Assembly (NCBI GenBank): GCA_944368155.1
Contig: CALVWW010000001.1
Location: 1 to 64,000 of the forward strand
Origin: an uncultured Clostridia bacterium
Lineage (GTDB): Bacteria > Bacillota > Clostridia > Christensenellales > Borkfalkiaceae
Length of the DNA stretch: 64,000 nt
Direction of reading: 5' to 3'
Shown here: positions 17,978 through 28,407 of the stretch, in pieces
Layout of the letters: every line of letters starts with the position of its first letter
How positions within the stretch are numbered: the stretch's first letter is position 1
The notes under the pieces: model-generated
The model's database searches: none
What the model was told of the DNA's origin: nothing
Seen by the model: the letters and a program-made list of their open reading frames with translations, nothing else
Program-made: the position numbers and the translations under genes

Positions 17978-19132
17978 ATGGAACATGTAATTATTATCCG
18001 CTATGCGGAGATTCATTTGAAGGGAAAGAACCGCGGCTATTTTGAGCGCGTATTTGCGGCTAATATGGAAAAGTCTTTGCGCGGAATACGCCACGAAATA
18101 CGCAGGCAAAGCGGCAGATATCTCGTTGAAAATTTTGCCGAGAGCGATGTGGACAAAATCGTCAAAAAGTTGACAAAAGTTTTCGGTATGCACTCGCTAA
18201 GCGTAGGGTATAAAGTAAATTCAGATATGGACGAAATCTTTCATGCCGCTGAGGCCGTGTCTGATAAATTCGGTTCATTCAAGGTCGAAACTCATCGGGC
18301 AGACAAAACTTTTTATCTGAAGTCTCCCGAAATAAGCGCAATGATAGGCGGAAGGTTGTTAGACGGCAACAAAAATCTTAAAGTTGACGTGCACGAGCCT
18401 GATTTCGTAATAAATATCGACGTGCGGGAAAACGGGAAAACGCTTGTATTCAATAAATTCATCAAGTGTGCCGACGGAATGCCTGTCGGCACGGCCGGCA
18501 ACGGACTGTTGCTTCTTTCGGGCGGGATAGACAGTCCTGTGGCGGGGCATATGATAGCCAAGCGCGGAATGAAGATAGATTGCCTTCACTTTCACAGCTA
18601 TCCTTATACAAATATGCAGGCTCGCCAGAAGGTAAACGACCTTGCAAAAATTCTTTCTGAATACAACTGCGGCGTAAAGCTCTATGTAATCTCTGTAAAG
18701 GAGATACAGGAGGAGATTCACAAAAACTGCAACGGTGCCTACATGATAACGCTGTTGCGCCGCTTCATGATGAGGCTTGCCGAGCGTGTTGCCAGAAAGA
18801 ACGGCGACCAGTGCATAATAACGGGCGAAAGTCTCGGACAGGTTGCAAGCCAGACAATTGAAGGCATGACGTCGTCAAACAGCGTCGTGGAGAGTATGCC
18901 GGTTCTGCGCCCTCTGTGCGGCTTTGATAAGAATGAAATCATAGAGCGCAGCAGAAATATCGGAGCTTATGAAATATCTGTCCGCCCTTATGAAGACTGT
19001 TGCACTGTATTTCTTCCCGATTATCCTGTAATCAAACCGAAAATGGAGGATGTACTTGCGGAAGAGGCAAAGCTTGATGTTGAAAGATTGTTGGATAATG
19101 CTTTTGCAACTTTGGAAGTAAATGATTACTGA
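17978..19132 (+). CDS. thiI: tRNA 4-thiouridine synthase
   Basis: 384 residues. Adenylates U8 of tRNA and transfers sulfur from the desulfurase. An N-terminal ferredoxin-like and THUMP region (residues about 1-165) is followed by the PP-loop ATP site LLLSGGIDSPVAGHMIAKRG. ITGESLGQVASQTIEGM is a conserved ThiI motif. There is no C-terminal rhodanese domain, as is usual in Bacillota. It pairs with the desulfurase directly upstream. A bidirectional terminator follows. Confidence 0.95.
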   Translation: MEHVIIIRYAEIHLKGKNRGYFERVFAANMEKSLRGIRHEIRRQSGRYLVENFAESDVDKIVKKLTKVFGMHSLSVGYKVNSDMDEIFHAAEAVSDKFGSFKVETHRADKTFYLKSPEISAMIGGRLLDGNKNLKVDVHEPDFVINIDVRENGKTLVFNKFIKCADGMPVGTAGNGLLLLSGGIDSPVAGHMIAKRGMKIDCLHFHSYPYTNMQARQKVNDLAKILSEYNCGVKLYVISVKEIQEEIHKNCNGAYMITLLRRFMMRLAERVARKNGDQCIITGESLGQVASQTIEGMTSSNSVVESMPVLRPLCGFDKNEIIERSRNIGAYEISVRPYEDCCTVFLPDYPVIKPKMEDVLAEEAKLDVERLLDNAFATLEVNDY

Positions 19133-19178
19133 GCCGCTTAAAAACAAATCTGTGTCTGCAATTTATAACAGTCTGAAA

Positions 19179-19204
19179 AAGCCGTGCTGTTGCACGGCTT
19201 TAAT
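19179..19204. terminator. bidirectional terminator between thiI and the PBP gene
   Basis: The stem AAGCCGTGC/GCACGGCTT (19179-19200) has an A-run before and T after, so it can stop transcription from both convergent genes. Confidence 0.8.
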
Positions 19205-21417
19205 CATTCAAAAATCCAGTCTTTTTGTGTGATTTTCGGTAAATTTTCCTGCGGCGAGTGTGCGCCGCTTGAGGTGACTGATGGCAGAGCGACTGTTTTT
19301 CCTATATGCTTGGTTTGCCCGTCAAAGTAATAAGGGGTAACAAAGTAAGTGTACGTTCCCTCTGTAATCTCATCGCAGATTTTGTCTGTCCATTTTCCGT
19401 CGTATATGGTTACTATGCTGTCTTGTTTTTTTCTTTCAACAAGATATGAATAGTATTCTGTGTGATATAGTACTATGCAAACCGTGTTATTTTTAAGTTC
19501 GATTCGAGGGGTTTTTATGGTCGGAACGCTGAATTTTGAAGATTTTTCTTTGGGATAGCCGTCTTTCAGCACTTTAATCGTTTTTACTGCAAGGCGCGGC
19601 GCGCAGTCGTCAGCGATTATAATCCTGTTATTTTCTGAATATTCCTCTTTATCTATGCAGATTTGTTCGGTGCCTGAGTTTTTTTCAATGGCGTGCGGTG
19701 CGCTGTCCCTATACATATTTCTTAAAATTTCTCCCGCATAAACACAACAGTCTCCGCCGGTTATGTCCGACGGCGTATTGTTTCTGTCTCCGAGCCACAC
19801 GCCTATTATGTCTTCTGAAGTGTAGGCAATGCAATATCCGTCGGTGTTTCCTTTTTCATTGCCGCAGGTGCCCGTCTTTGAGGCAACGTCGAATTTGAAA
19901 TTACCAAGTTTTTTTGCTGTGCCGCACTCAATTGTCCGGCATAACATGTCGTTAATCAGCGAGGCCGTGCCTTCGGAGAATACGCTTGTGCTTGTTTTCC
20001 GCGCATTGTAAATGCTCTTTCCGTTTTTCAGCTTTATTTCCCTGATAAATTTTGTGTTGCTGTAGGCGCCGCTATTCATGAATGTGCGGTATTTTTCGCA
20101 AAGCTCTTCGAGGGAGAGTCCGTATTTCATTCCGCCGAGAGCAAGCGAAAGATTTTTTTCGTCGTTGTCGAGCGTTATGTGCATTTTGTTTGCGTATTCT
20201 CCGGCTTTTTTAATTGTAAGGGCATTCAGTGTTTTAACCGCCGGAACGTTATAACTTTTTATAAGGCTTTCGGTCACGCTTATATACCCGTGAAACTTTT
20301 TGTCGTGATTTTCGGGCGTATAGCCGTTATAGTTTATTCTTTCGTCGAGTATTTTTGTGTCGGGACACAGCAGCTTTTCTTCAATTGCGGGCGCGTATAC
20401 CAAAAGAGGTTTTATCGTTGACCCCGGCTGGCGGCGCGCTCCGTTTATGTCTGAACGATATGCCCGCACACCGCCGTCTTTGTTGGTTATTATCACCGAT
20501 TTGTCGTGTTCGCCTTCAATCGAATCGACATATTTTTGCAGGCGCGCGTCTGCATATGTTATTACTTTTATTTCGTTCAGGCTGGAGATGCCGAGGCTGA
20601 GTTCGTCAAGCTCGTCGAATACCTTGGCAAGGTACGAAGAAAATCCGTCGCCGTCAACCTGCTTTATTGCCGTCAAGTCGCTCGCCGCCGCTTTTTCATA
20701 GGTCTCCGTGTCTATATATCCGCAATCCTTCATGCACATCAAAACGATGTTTCGTTTCTCAAGGCACTTTTCCGGGTTTTTGAAAGGCGAATAATTATTT
20801 GGCGACGTCAATAAGCCTACAATGGTTGCGCTCTGCTCTAAAGTCAGGCTGTCGGCTGTGGTTCCGAAGTAGAATTCCGCTGCGCTTTCAAGCCCGTAGC
20901 AGTTGTGCCCGAAATAGATTGTATTTAGATACATTTCAAGGATATCGTTTTTGCTGTACTTCCTTTCAAGTATTCTTGTGAGCTTGATTTCGTTCAGCTT
21001 GCGTTTTATAGTTTTATCGCCTGTAAGGTGCGTATTTTTTATGAGTTGCTGACTGATTGTGGATGCGCCTTGTTTAAAAGAGTGTGAGGTAAAATTTGTA
21101 GCCAGCGCCTTAATCATTCTTTTGTAGTTCAGTCCGTTGTGCTTATAAAATGTTCTGTCTTCAGAGGCTATAAATGCATTTACCGTATAGCTGTTCAGGT
21201 CGGCGAGTTTAACGCTTTTTCGGCGCGCCGACAGCGACGCGCTGGTCATCTCGTGTCCGTCGCTGTCGCAAACCGTTATGCATCGCCCGTAGTCTGTAAG
21301 CTTCGCCTCGTCAAGCTTTGCATCTTTTGTTATAAAAGCGTAAATTGCGAATACCGTGGCTATTCCGATTGCAACAAGCGCAAGAAGTATCAGCAGTACT
21401 TTGTATATCTTTCTCAT
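19204..21417 (-). CDS. class A penicillin-binding protein (bifunctional transglycosylase/transpeptidase)
   Basis: 737 residues. Polymerises and cross-links peptidoglycan outside the membrane. A short cytoplasmic tail and one membrane segment (residues about 5-30) come first. The GT51 domain follows, with the catalytic Glu in ASEDRTFYKHNGLNY and the motifs GASTISQQLIKNT, RKLNEIKLTRILE and EMYLNTIYFGHNCYG. The transpeptidase carries the SxxK motif in QPGSTIKPLLVY, SxN in IKSYNVPA and KTG in VASKTGTCGNE. The last roughly 130 residues look like a fibronectin-type extension. It is monocistronic, divergent from miaB. Confidence 0.93.
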   Translation of the reverse strand: MRKIYKVLLILLALVAIGIATVFAIYAFITKDAKLDEAKLTDYGRCITVCDSDGHEMTSASLSARRKSVKLADLNSYTVNAFIASEDRTFYKHNGLNYKRMIKALATNFTSHSFKQGASTISQQLIKNTHLTGDKTIKRKLNEIKLTRILERKYSKNDILEMYLNTIYFGHNCYGLESAAEFYFGTTADSLTLEQSATIVGLLTSPNNYSPFKNPEKCLEKRNIVLMCMKDCGYIDTETYEKAAASDLTAIKQVDGDGFSSYLAKVFDELDELSLGISSLNEIKVITYADARLQKYVDSIEGEHDKSVIITNKDGGVRAYRSDINGARRQPGSTIKPLLVYAPAIEEKLLCPDTKILDERINYNGYTPENHDKKFHGYISVTESLIKSYNVPAVKTLNALTIKKAGEYANKMHITLDNDEKNLSLALGGMKYGLSLEELCEKYRTFMNSGAYSNTKFIREIKLKNGKSIYNARKTSTSVFSEGTASLINDMLCRTIECGTAKKLGNFKFDVASKTGTCGNEKGNTDGYCIAYTSEDIIGVWLGDRNNTPSDITGGDCCVYAGEILRNMYRDSAPHAIEKNSGTEQICIDKEEYSENNRIIIADDCAPRLAVKTIKVLKDGYPKEKSSKFSVPTIKTPRIELKNNTVCIVLYHTEYYSYLVERKKQDSIVTIYDGKWTDKICDEITEGTYTYFVTPYYFDGQTKHIGKTVALPSVTSSGAHSPQENLPKITQKDWIFE

Positions 21418-21460
21418 CTAAAATAGTATTTATAAAATAAAGATTTTGTTGCAAATTCGA

Positions 21461-21489
21461 TTGAAAAAATTGCGTTAAAATTATATAAT
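21461..21489 (+). promoter_or_regulatory. promoter for miaB-mutS-mutL-miaA
   Basis: TTGAAA (21461-21466), 17 bp, TATAAT (21484-21489), 21 bases before the miaB start, which has a GAGGAG ribosome site. Confidence 0.7.
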
Positions 21490-21509
21490 TAACTATATAG
21501 AGGAGTATC

Positions 21510-22823
21510 ATGGACAAGAAATACCATATAGTGACATATGGCTGCCAGATGAATGTGCACGATTCTGAGAGGATAGCCGGCATGCTGTCCGAGTTAGGCT
21601 ATTCGTCCTGCAACAGCATGGAGGATGCAGACATAGTTGTTTTCAACACATGCTGCATAAGAGAAAATGCAGAAAATCACGCATACGGCAACATAGGGAT
21701 GTTGAAAAAATTGAAGTCGGCAAGAAAAGATATGATTATTGCCGTCGGCGGTTGCATGCCTCAACAGATAGGCAAAGCAGATATTCTTCATAAAAAATTC
21801 CCCTATGTCGACGTAATATTCGGCACGCATAATTTGAGCAAGCTCAAAGATTATATAGAGGAGCGCAAGAGCGGAAAGAAGTCTGTAATAGAAATATTCG
21901 ATTCGGAGGGGGAAGTTATCGAAGGGGAGCGGCCGCTTAGGACGAGCTATCCCAATGCGTGGATAAATATAACTTACGGCTGCAATAATTTCTGTAGTTA
22001 CTGCATTGTGCCGTATGTACGCGGAAGAGAGCGCAGCAGGCGCTCTGAAAATGTCATCGAAGAGGCGCGTTCACTCATTTCAGAAGGTTATAAAGAGCTA
22101 ACGCTTTTAGGACAGAACGTAAATTCATACGCGCTTGGGACTGACGATATGCGTTTTCCTGAACTCATTGAAAGGATAGCTTCAATCGACGGCAAGTTCA
22201 GATTGCGTTTTATGACTAGTCATCCGAAAGACTTTTCCGGAGAACTTGCGCGTGCTATAGCTTCGAACGGGAAGATATGCAACTGCATACATCTGCCCGT
22301 GCAGAGCGGTTCAGACAGGATACTTAAGGCGATGAACAGGAAGTATACTTCCGCCGACTATCTGAAAAAGATAGAAATACTCAAAAAATACGTACCGGGC
22401 TGTGCTGTAACCACCGACCTAATAGTCGGTTTTCCCGGTGAAACGGACAGCGACTTTAGAGACACGTTAAGGCTTGTGAAGGAGGTGGGCTTTTCCTCCG
22501 CGTTTACGTTTGTATATTCAAGACGCGAGGGGACAGTAGCCGCCGGAATGCCCGACCAGATTCCCGAAGAGGTATGCAAGGAGCGCATAATGGAGCTCGT
22601 TGCCCTCGTCAATTCGCTCACGCGTGAACACAGTGCGAAATATGTCGGCAAGACGTGCGAAATTCTGTGTGAGGGTTACGACGATAAGCGCGAAATGTTT
22701 CTCGGCAGGGACGAGTATGGCAGAATGGGCTATTTTGCAAGCCGGAGAAATGTTATAGGCGAGTTTGTCAATTTAAAAGTAAACGAGGCAAACGGCGTTT
22801 CCCTCATGGGCGAGCTCGTCTGA
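21510..22823 (+). CDS. miaB: tRNA-2-methylthio-N6-dimethylallyladenosine synthase
   Basis: 437 residues. Radical-SAM methylthiotransferase that adds a methylthio group to i6A37 of tRNA. The N-terminal UPF0004 domain supplies three cysteines for one 4Fe-4S cluster (YGCQMNVHDSE, NTCCIREN and VGGCMPQ). The radical-SAM cluster motif is YGCNNFCSYCIVPYVRGRE. The TRAM domain is at the C-terminus. Its substrate base is made by MiaA, encoded three genes downstream in the same run. Confidence 0.96.
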   Translation: MDKKYHIVTYGCQMNVHDSERIAGMLSELGYSSCNSMEDADIVVFNTCCIRENAENHAYGNIGMLKKLKSARKDMIIAVGGCMPQQIGKADILHKKFPYVDVIFGTHNLSKLKDYIEERKSGKKSVIEIFDSEGEVIEGERPLRTSYPNAWINITYGCNNFCSYCIVPYVRGRERSRRSENVIEEARSLISEGYKELTLLGQNVNSYALGTDDMRFPELIERIASIDGKFRLRFMTSHPKDFSGELARAIASNGKICNCIHLPVQSGSDRILKAMNRKYTSADYLKKIEILKKYVPGCAVTTDLIVGFPGETDSDFRDTLRLVKEVGFSSAFTFVYSRREGTVAAGMPDQIPEEVCKERIMELVALVNSLTREHSAKYVGKTCEILCEGYDDKREMFLGRDEYGRMGYFASRRNVIGEFVNLKVNEANGVSLMGELV

Positions 22824-22877
22824 AATCTGCCGCAGATTTGTGCGGCTGATGTAAAATTTTTTGTTTGAAGGTTTTAT

Positions 22878-25460
22878 ATGGCGCTTTCACCGATGATGAA
22901 ACATTACCTTTCTGTAAAGGAAAAATACAAAGACTGCATTCTCTTCTACAGGTTGGGCGACTTTTACGAGATGTTCTTCGACGACGCCGAAAGGGCATCT
23001 GATTTGCTCGGGATAACTCTCACGGGCAGAGACTGCGGACTTGAAAACCGTGCGCCTATGTGCGGCGTTCCTTATCATGCTGCGGATGACTATATTGCAA
23101 AGCTCATTGAGTGCGGCGAAAAAGTTGCCATATGCGAACAGCTTGAGGACCCTTCTAAAAAGACGGGCGAAATTGTTGCGCGCGACGTTGTGAGAGTGGT
23201 GACGGCGGGCACGGTTACCGACGAAAACCACCTCGACGGCGGCTCGTCAAATTATATATGCAGCGCATGTCTTACAGAAGGGTATTCAGCGATTGCATGG
23301 GCAGATATTACGACAGGTGAATTCTGCGCCTCCCAGTATGAGGGGGATAAAACGGGTGAACAGACAGTCGCCATGATGATAAAGCTCAAGGTCAAGGAAG
23401 TCATCTGCAATGACAACTTTTTGCTGAAAACACGCAAGTTTCCTGAAGTATCACGCGGGCTTCTCCCCAAATTTTCGTCTTATCCCGAGTGGACGTACGG
23501 CAAAGCGGCCGCCGAACGCGCTCTGTGCGAACAGTTTGCCGCAAAATCGCTTGCCGCATTCTCCGTGTTCGGAAATGACGGTGCAATAAGCGCCGCGGGA
23601 GCGCTTTTGGAATATCTCAGGGAAACGCAGAAGCACGCTCTTAAAAATATTGACGGAATCAATTTCATCTCGCCTGACAGTTATCTTAAGCTGGACAATA
23701 CCGCTATAAGAAATCTTGAAATCACGGCAAACCTCGGAGAGGGTAAAAAATACGGCTCGCTGTTGTGGCTTTTAGATAAAACAAAAACGCGGATGGGTTT
23801 GCGCCTGCTTCAAAGCGTTCTTATATCCCCTCTTGTCGATATTGAAAAAATCAACTACAGACTTGACGGCGTAGAGGAATTTTGCAATGCTCCGGTCGTC
23901 ATGCTTTCGGTGGCTGACCTTCTGTCTGAGGTGAAGGATATCGGCCGCCTTGCAGGAAAAATTTCAAACGGCAACATTATGCCGCGCGATTGTCTGGCAC
24001 TTGCAAGCTCGCTTTCTGTAATACCTAACATTAAATTCCAACTTTCAGGGTTTACCTCGAGAGCTGTGCGTGATATTGCTGACGGGCTTATAGACCTCAG
24101 TTCTGTTGCCGACCTCATAAACAGTGCTATTATCGTAGAGGGAAAAACGCCGAATAACTTGAAAGAGGGCGGCTATATAAAAAAAGGTTATAGCGCGCGC
24201 CTCGATGAGTTGAGAGATATAAAAAAACACGGCGGGGATATTGTGTTGCGCATGGAATCGCGGGAGCGCGATGTTACCGGCATACGCACGCTGAAGATAG
24301 GGTTTAACAGGGTCTTCGGCTACTATATTGAAGTTTCGAAGTCATTTAAAGATAAGGTGCCCATTCATTATCAGCGCAGGCAGACTCTCGCCAATTCCGA
24401 GAGGTATACGACCGACGAGTTGAGGGACATAGAGGAGAAGATTCTCACCAGTGAAGAGTTGGCGTTAAAGCTCGAGGTTGAGCTCTATGAACAGATAAAG
24501 GATATCTTAAGCGGGAACATAAATAATCTGAAAAAACTTGCCGACGCGGTTGCGCGTCTGGATGTTGTTCTTTCTTTCGCGCAGGTTTCCAAGAGCAACC
24601 GCTATTGCCGTCCGAAGATAGTGGAAAGCGGAGCGCCCCTCATAATAAAGGACGGCAGGCATCCTGTCGTCGAGGCAATTTCCAAAGAAAAGTTTGTCCC
24701 CAACGACGTGCTTTTGGATGAGGGTGAGAACAGGACTATGATTATAACCGGTCCCAACATGGCCGGCAAGAGCACATACATGCGGCAGACTGCGCTGATT
24801 GCTATAATGGCGCATATTGGTTGCTTTGTCCCTGCAAAATCGGCAGATGTTCCCGTTACCGACAGGATTTTTACACGAGTGGGCGCGAGCGACAATCTTA
24901 TTCTCGACCAGAGTACATTTATGGTGGAGATGATTGAGGTTGCGTCTATCATTCAGAACGCCACAAAAAACAGCCTTCTCATTTTAGACGAGGTGGGCAG
25001 GGGAACGAGCACGTACGACGGCCTGAGCATAGCATGGGCGGTAATTGAACACCTGACCAACAACATAGGCGCTAAGACTATGTTTGCCACCCATTATCAC
25101 GAGCTTACAGAGCTTGAGAACAGAATGGAGGGCGTTAAAAATTATAAGATAGCCGTAAAGGAAATAAACGGCAGCATAGTCTTTCTGAGAAAGATTATGC
25201 GGGGAGGAGCTAACCGCAGTTTCGGTATCGAGGTTGCCGCCCTTGCGGGCGTTCCGCAGGCGGTGACTGACCGTGCAAAACAGATTTTAAAGGCAGTTGA
25301 GCGCGGAGAGGGTGTAGTTATAAAACAGGCTGAAGAGAACGGACCGGAGGAGAGGGAGTTTTCCGAGGTCGAGCGCATACTCCGTGAAACTGATTTGAAC
25401 AATCTCTCCCCAATGCAGGCATTCATATTGCTGTCTGATTTGGTTGAAAAGGTAAAGTAA
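22878..25460 (+). CDS. mutS: DNA mismatch repair protein MutS
   Basis: 860 residues, normal for MutS1. The N-terminal mismatch-binding domain has the Phe-X-Glu type motif in LGDFYEMFFDDAE. The connector, lever and clamp fill the middle. The ATPase carries Walker A in TGPNMAGKSTYMRQ (about residue 625), then DNLILDQSTFMVEM, LLILDEVGRGTSTYDG and FATHYHEL. It recognises mismatches and recruits MutL, encoded two bases downstream. Confidence 0.97.
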   Translation: MALSPMMKHYLSVKEKYKDCILFYRLGDFYEMFFDDAERASDLLGITLTGRDCGLENRAPMCGVPYHAADDYIAKLIECGEKVAICEQLEDPSKKTGEIVARDVVRVVTAGTVTDENHLDGGSSNYICSACLTEGYSAIAWADITTGEFCASQYEGDKTGEQTVAMMIKLKVKEVICNDNFLLKTRKFPEVSRGLLPKFSSYPEWTYGKAAAERALCEQFAAKSLAAFSVFGNDGAISAAGALLEYLRETQKHALKNIDGINFISPDSYLKLDNTAIRNLEITANLGEGKKYGSLLWLLDKTKTRMGLRLLQSVLISPLVDIEKINYRLDGVEEFCNAPVVMLSVADLLSEVKDIGRLAGKISNGNIMPRDCLALASSLSVIPNIKFQLSGFTSRAVRDIADGLIDLSSVADLINSAIIVEGKTPNNLKEGGYIKKGYSARLDELRDIKKHGGDIVLRMESRERDVTGIRTLKIGFNRVFGYYIEVSKSFKDKVPIHYQRRQTLANSERYTTDELRDIEEKILTSEELALKLEVELYEQIKDILSGNINNLKKLADAVARLDVVLSFAQVSKSNRYCRPKIVESGAPLIIKDGRHPVVEAISKEKFVPNDVLLDEGENRTMIITGPNMAGKSTYMRQTALIAIMAHIGCFVPAKSADVPVTDRIFTRVGASDNLILDQSTFMVEMIEVASIIQNATKNSLLILDEVGRGTSTYDGLSIAWAVIEHLTNNIGAKTMFATHYHELTELENRMEGVKNYKIAVKEINGSIVFLRKIMRGGANRSFGIEVAALAGVPQAVTDRAKQILKAVERGEGVVIKQAEENGPEEREFSEVERILRETDLNNLSPMQAFILLSDLVEKVK

Positions 25461-25461
25461 A

Positions 25462-27492
25462 ATGGGAAAGATTAATATACTTTCGAAGGATATCTTCAAC
25501 AGAATTGCCGCCGGCGAGGTTGTCGACAGGCCCTATTCGGCCGTTAAAGAGTTGGTTGAAAACTCTCTTGACGCCGGTGCGACTGAAATTTCGGTGTATA
25601 TCGAAAAGGGCGGACGGCAGCTGATAAAGGTGTGTGATAACGGAAGCGGGATTGAACGCGACGATATGCGCAAGGCATTTATTCCGCACGCAACGAGCAA
25701 GGTTACAAAAGTTGAAGACCTTGACTCAATTGCAACCCTCGGTTTCCGCGGCGAGGCGCTTGCCAGCATTTCTTCAATATCGCGTACGGAAATTACTTCT
25801 GTGACGGCGGGCAATCAGGCATGCAGAGTGGAGTGTGAAGGCGGATATATCGGAAAGGAAATGCCGGCCGCATTGGACAAAGGGACCGAAGTTGCCGTAC
25901 ACGACCTCTTCTACAATACTCCGGCAAGGGCAAAATTTTTGAAGTCGGACAAGGCGGAGGAGAGCGATATACAGAACTTCATGTCGCGGTTCATACTGGG
26001 CAATCCGGGAGTTTCTTTCAGATATTTTTCCGACGGTAAGTTAAAACTTCAGTCGTTCGGAAACGGCCTCGATGAAGCTGTTTCGCAGGTGTACGGGGCT
26101 AAGGTGATTGCCAATTGCTACAAGATAAATGCCGAAAAGGGTGAAATCAAGATTAGGGGCTTTATCGGCAATCAGAATTATTTCAAATCGAACAAGAGCT
26201 ATCAGAGTCTGTTTCTGAACGGCAGATATATTGTTAACAATATTGTATCTTCCGCGGTAACCAATGCTTATGCCAGCTATCTGATGAAGAGACAATATCC
26301 CTTCTATGTGCTTTTTATCGATGTACCGGCGGATTTTGTGGATGTGAATGTTCACCCCAATAAAGCAGATGTGAGATTTGCGGACGGAAGAGCTGTTTAC
26401 AGCGCGGTGTACTCTATTCTATCAGGAGTGCTCGACGGTACGGCCAGGGCTGCGGATTTTGTGGTAGATTATGCCCGCATTCCTGAAGTAAAATCTTCAA
26501 TGCAGCAGGTTTCACGGTCCTCTGCAGATGTGTCGGGCGAAACAGCGGCAGACGCAGGAATGGTAAAGCAGGAGGGCGATATTTTTGACGGCAGTGATAG
26601 GGCATATAAACCTGCCGGCAAAGGAGAGGCGGAAAAATTTTTGTCCGGGGAGCTGTCGGGAGAGAAATTGCCGTCAGTTCAGCCTCAGAAAAAGCCGCTG
26701 GGCTATAACGAAGATAAAACTGACTATTCAGTCTATGAAAACTATGAGGCTCCGAAGTTTGAGAACAGGGAACATACCTATCCGCTATACGCTTACTACG
26801 GAGCTTTAAAGGAAAAGAATGTGCTCGGGGTGAGCAGTCCGCATAAGGAATTGTCTGATTCGAAGCTTACGAGTGAAGAGGAACGCAGGCTGAAAGAAGA
26901 ACAGGAAAGGTTTGCCTGCCGCACGTTTACTTATAAAGGTAATCTGTTTAATACGTATCTTCTCTACGAGATAGAGGGGGACGTGTATATAGTCGACCAA
27001 CACGCAGCTCATGAGCGACTGATTTACGACAGATATAAAAAGCAGATGGAGGAGCGTTCGGTCGTGCGCCAGGGAATGCTCGTGCCGTATATTTTAAGTC
27101 TTACGCCTGAAGAGAATATATTCTTAGAGGAAAATATTTCTCTGATACGCGAAATGGGATTTGATATAGAACCGTTCGGATTCAATTCTTACAGAGTATG
27201 CGAGGTGCCGGCCGACCTTAAAGACCTTGATTTCGGAGCCTTTTTTCATGAACTGTTTTCAGATATATCGGGTTTGAAATCGGTTAAGATGACTGATATT
27301 CTGAAGGATAAAATCGCAATGTCGGCATGTAAACACGCTGTTAAGGGCGGCATGGAGCTGACAAGGCAGGAGGCCGACGGGTTGATTGCCGATATGCACG
27401 GCGACATGGGACTCAAATGTCCGCACGGGCGCCCCGTTGCCGTCAAGCTTACAAAGTATCAGATTGAAAAGATGTTCAAGAGGATAGTGTAG
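25462..27492 (+). CDS. mutL: DNA mismatch repair protein MutL
   Basis: 676 residues. The N-terminal GHKL ATPase is seen in VENSLDAGATEI, CDNGSGIERDD and ATLGFRGEALASI. A variable acidic linker covers residues about 330-480. The C-terminal domain has the endonuclease metal motif DQHAAHERLIYD and the partner motifs SACKHAVKGG and CPHGRPVAVKL. MutL of this type nicks the strand itself, consistent with bacteria lacking MutH. It sits directly after mutS and just before miaA. Confidence 0.96.
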   Translation: MGKINILSKDIFNRIAAGEVVDRPYSAVKELVENSLDAGATEISVYIEKGGRQLIKVCDNGSGIERDDMRKAFIPHATSKVTKVEDLDSIATLGFRGEALASISSISRTEITSVTAGNQACRVECEGGYIGKEMPAALDKGTEVAVHDLFYNTPARAKFLKSDKAEESDIQNFMSRFILGNPGVSFRYFSDGKLKLQSFGNGLDEAVSQVYGAKVIANCYKINAEKGEIKIRGFIGNQNYFKSNKSYQSLFLNGRYIVNNIVSSAVTNAYASYLMKRQYPFYVLFIDVPADFVDVNVHPNKADVRFADGRAVYSAVYSILSGVLDGTARAADFVVDYARIPEVKSSMQQVSRSSADVSGETAADAGMVKQEGDIFDGSDRAYKPAGKGEAEKFLSGELSGEKLPSVQPQKKPLGYNEDKTDYSVYENYEAPKFENREHTYPLYAYYGALKEKNVLGVSSPHKELSDSKLTSEEERRLKEEQERFACRTFTYKGNLFNTYLLYEIEGDVYIVDQHAAHERLIYDRYKKQMEERSVVRQGMLVPYILSLTPEENIFLEENISLIREMGFDIEPFGFNSYRVCEVPADLKDLDFGAFFHELFSDISGLKSVKMTDILKDKIAMSACKHAVKGGMELTRQEADGLIADMHGDMGLKCPHGRPVAVKLTKYQIEKMFKRIV

Positions 27493-27494
27493 CT

Positions 27495-28403
27495 GTGGAA
27501 AAGGTGCTTGTTGTGTGCGGCGCTACGGCGACAGGTAAAACTGCGCTGGCTGCGGAGTGCGCAAAAAAACTCGGAAGCGCCGTGATTTCTGCCGATTCCC
27601 AGCTTGTTTACCGCGGGCTTGACATAGGTACTGCGAAACCTTCTGAGGAAGAAAAGTTAGGTGTTGAGCACTACATGATAGATGTGGTCGAACCTACGGC
27701 TGATTACAGCGTATCAGACTATAAAAGTGCGGCGTTGCCGATAGTTGAAAGCTATCTTAGAGATGACAAGATACCCGTTATTTGCGGCGGTACAGGTTTT
27801 TATATAAATTCGCTGTTGTTTGATTTGAGTTACGGCGGCGTGGCGGCGGATACCGCTCTGCGCGATAATCTGCAACAGCTTGCGGCGGAGAAAGGCAGAG
27901 ATTATGTTTATGGCATGCTTCGCTCTGTCGATGAGAAATCGGCTGAAAGACTTCATCCGAACGACCTTAAAAGGGTCATACGGGCGCTGGAGATTTACTA
28001 TGCCGGAGGAAGATTGAAGTCGGATATGGCCGATAGCTGCGAGCCCAGATTCAGCTATGTCGCAGTGACTGTTGATTATCCCAGGGAAGAGCTGTATGAC
28101 CGAATAAACAGGCGCGTTGACGTTATGTTTGAACGCGGTCTGGTTGAAGAGGTACGCGGGCTTTTGGCGAGGGGAATAGATTTGAGCTGCCGAAGCATGC
28201 AGGCTATTGGCTATAAGGAAGTGGTTGAAAGTTTGAAAAATGGCGATATGCAAAGTACTATGCGTGACATAATTAAGCAAAATACCCGCAGGTATGCCAA
28301 AAGACAGCTGACATTTTTTAAAAAACTCCCCGGGATAATTTGGCTTGCTCCGAAAGACGCCAATGCCGACAATGTGCTTGAACTTTTAAACAAAGAGAAT
28401 TGA
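27495..28403 (+). CDS. miaA: tRNA dimethylallyltransferase
   Basis: 302 residues. Transfers the dimethylallyl group to A37 of tRNAs reading UNN codons, providing the substrate of MiaB. The P-loop is VCGATATGKTALA. The substrate loop is SADSQLVYRGLDIGTAKP, and VICGGTGFYINSLLF follows. A GTG start at 27495, three bases after the mutL stop, is the only start compatible with the N-terminal beta strand. No hfq gene follows, unlike in many mutL-miaA-hfq clusters. Confidence 0.96.
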   Translation: MEKVLVVCGATATGKTALAAECAKKLGSAVISADSQLVYRGLDIGTAKPSEEEKLGVEHYMIDVVEPTADYSVSDYKSAALPIVESYLRDDKIPVICGGTGFYINSLLFDLSYGGVAADTALRDNLQQLAAEKGRDYVYGMLRSVDEKSAERLHPNDLKRVIRALEIYYAGGRLKSDMADSCEPRFSYVAVTVDYPREELYDRINRRVDVMFERGLVEEVRGLLARGIDLSCRSMQAIGYKEVVESLKNGDMQSTMRDIIKQNTRRYAKRQLTFFKKLPGIIWLAPKDANADNVLELLNKEN

Positions 28404-28407
28404 CGAT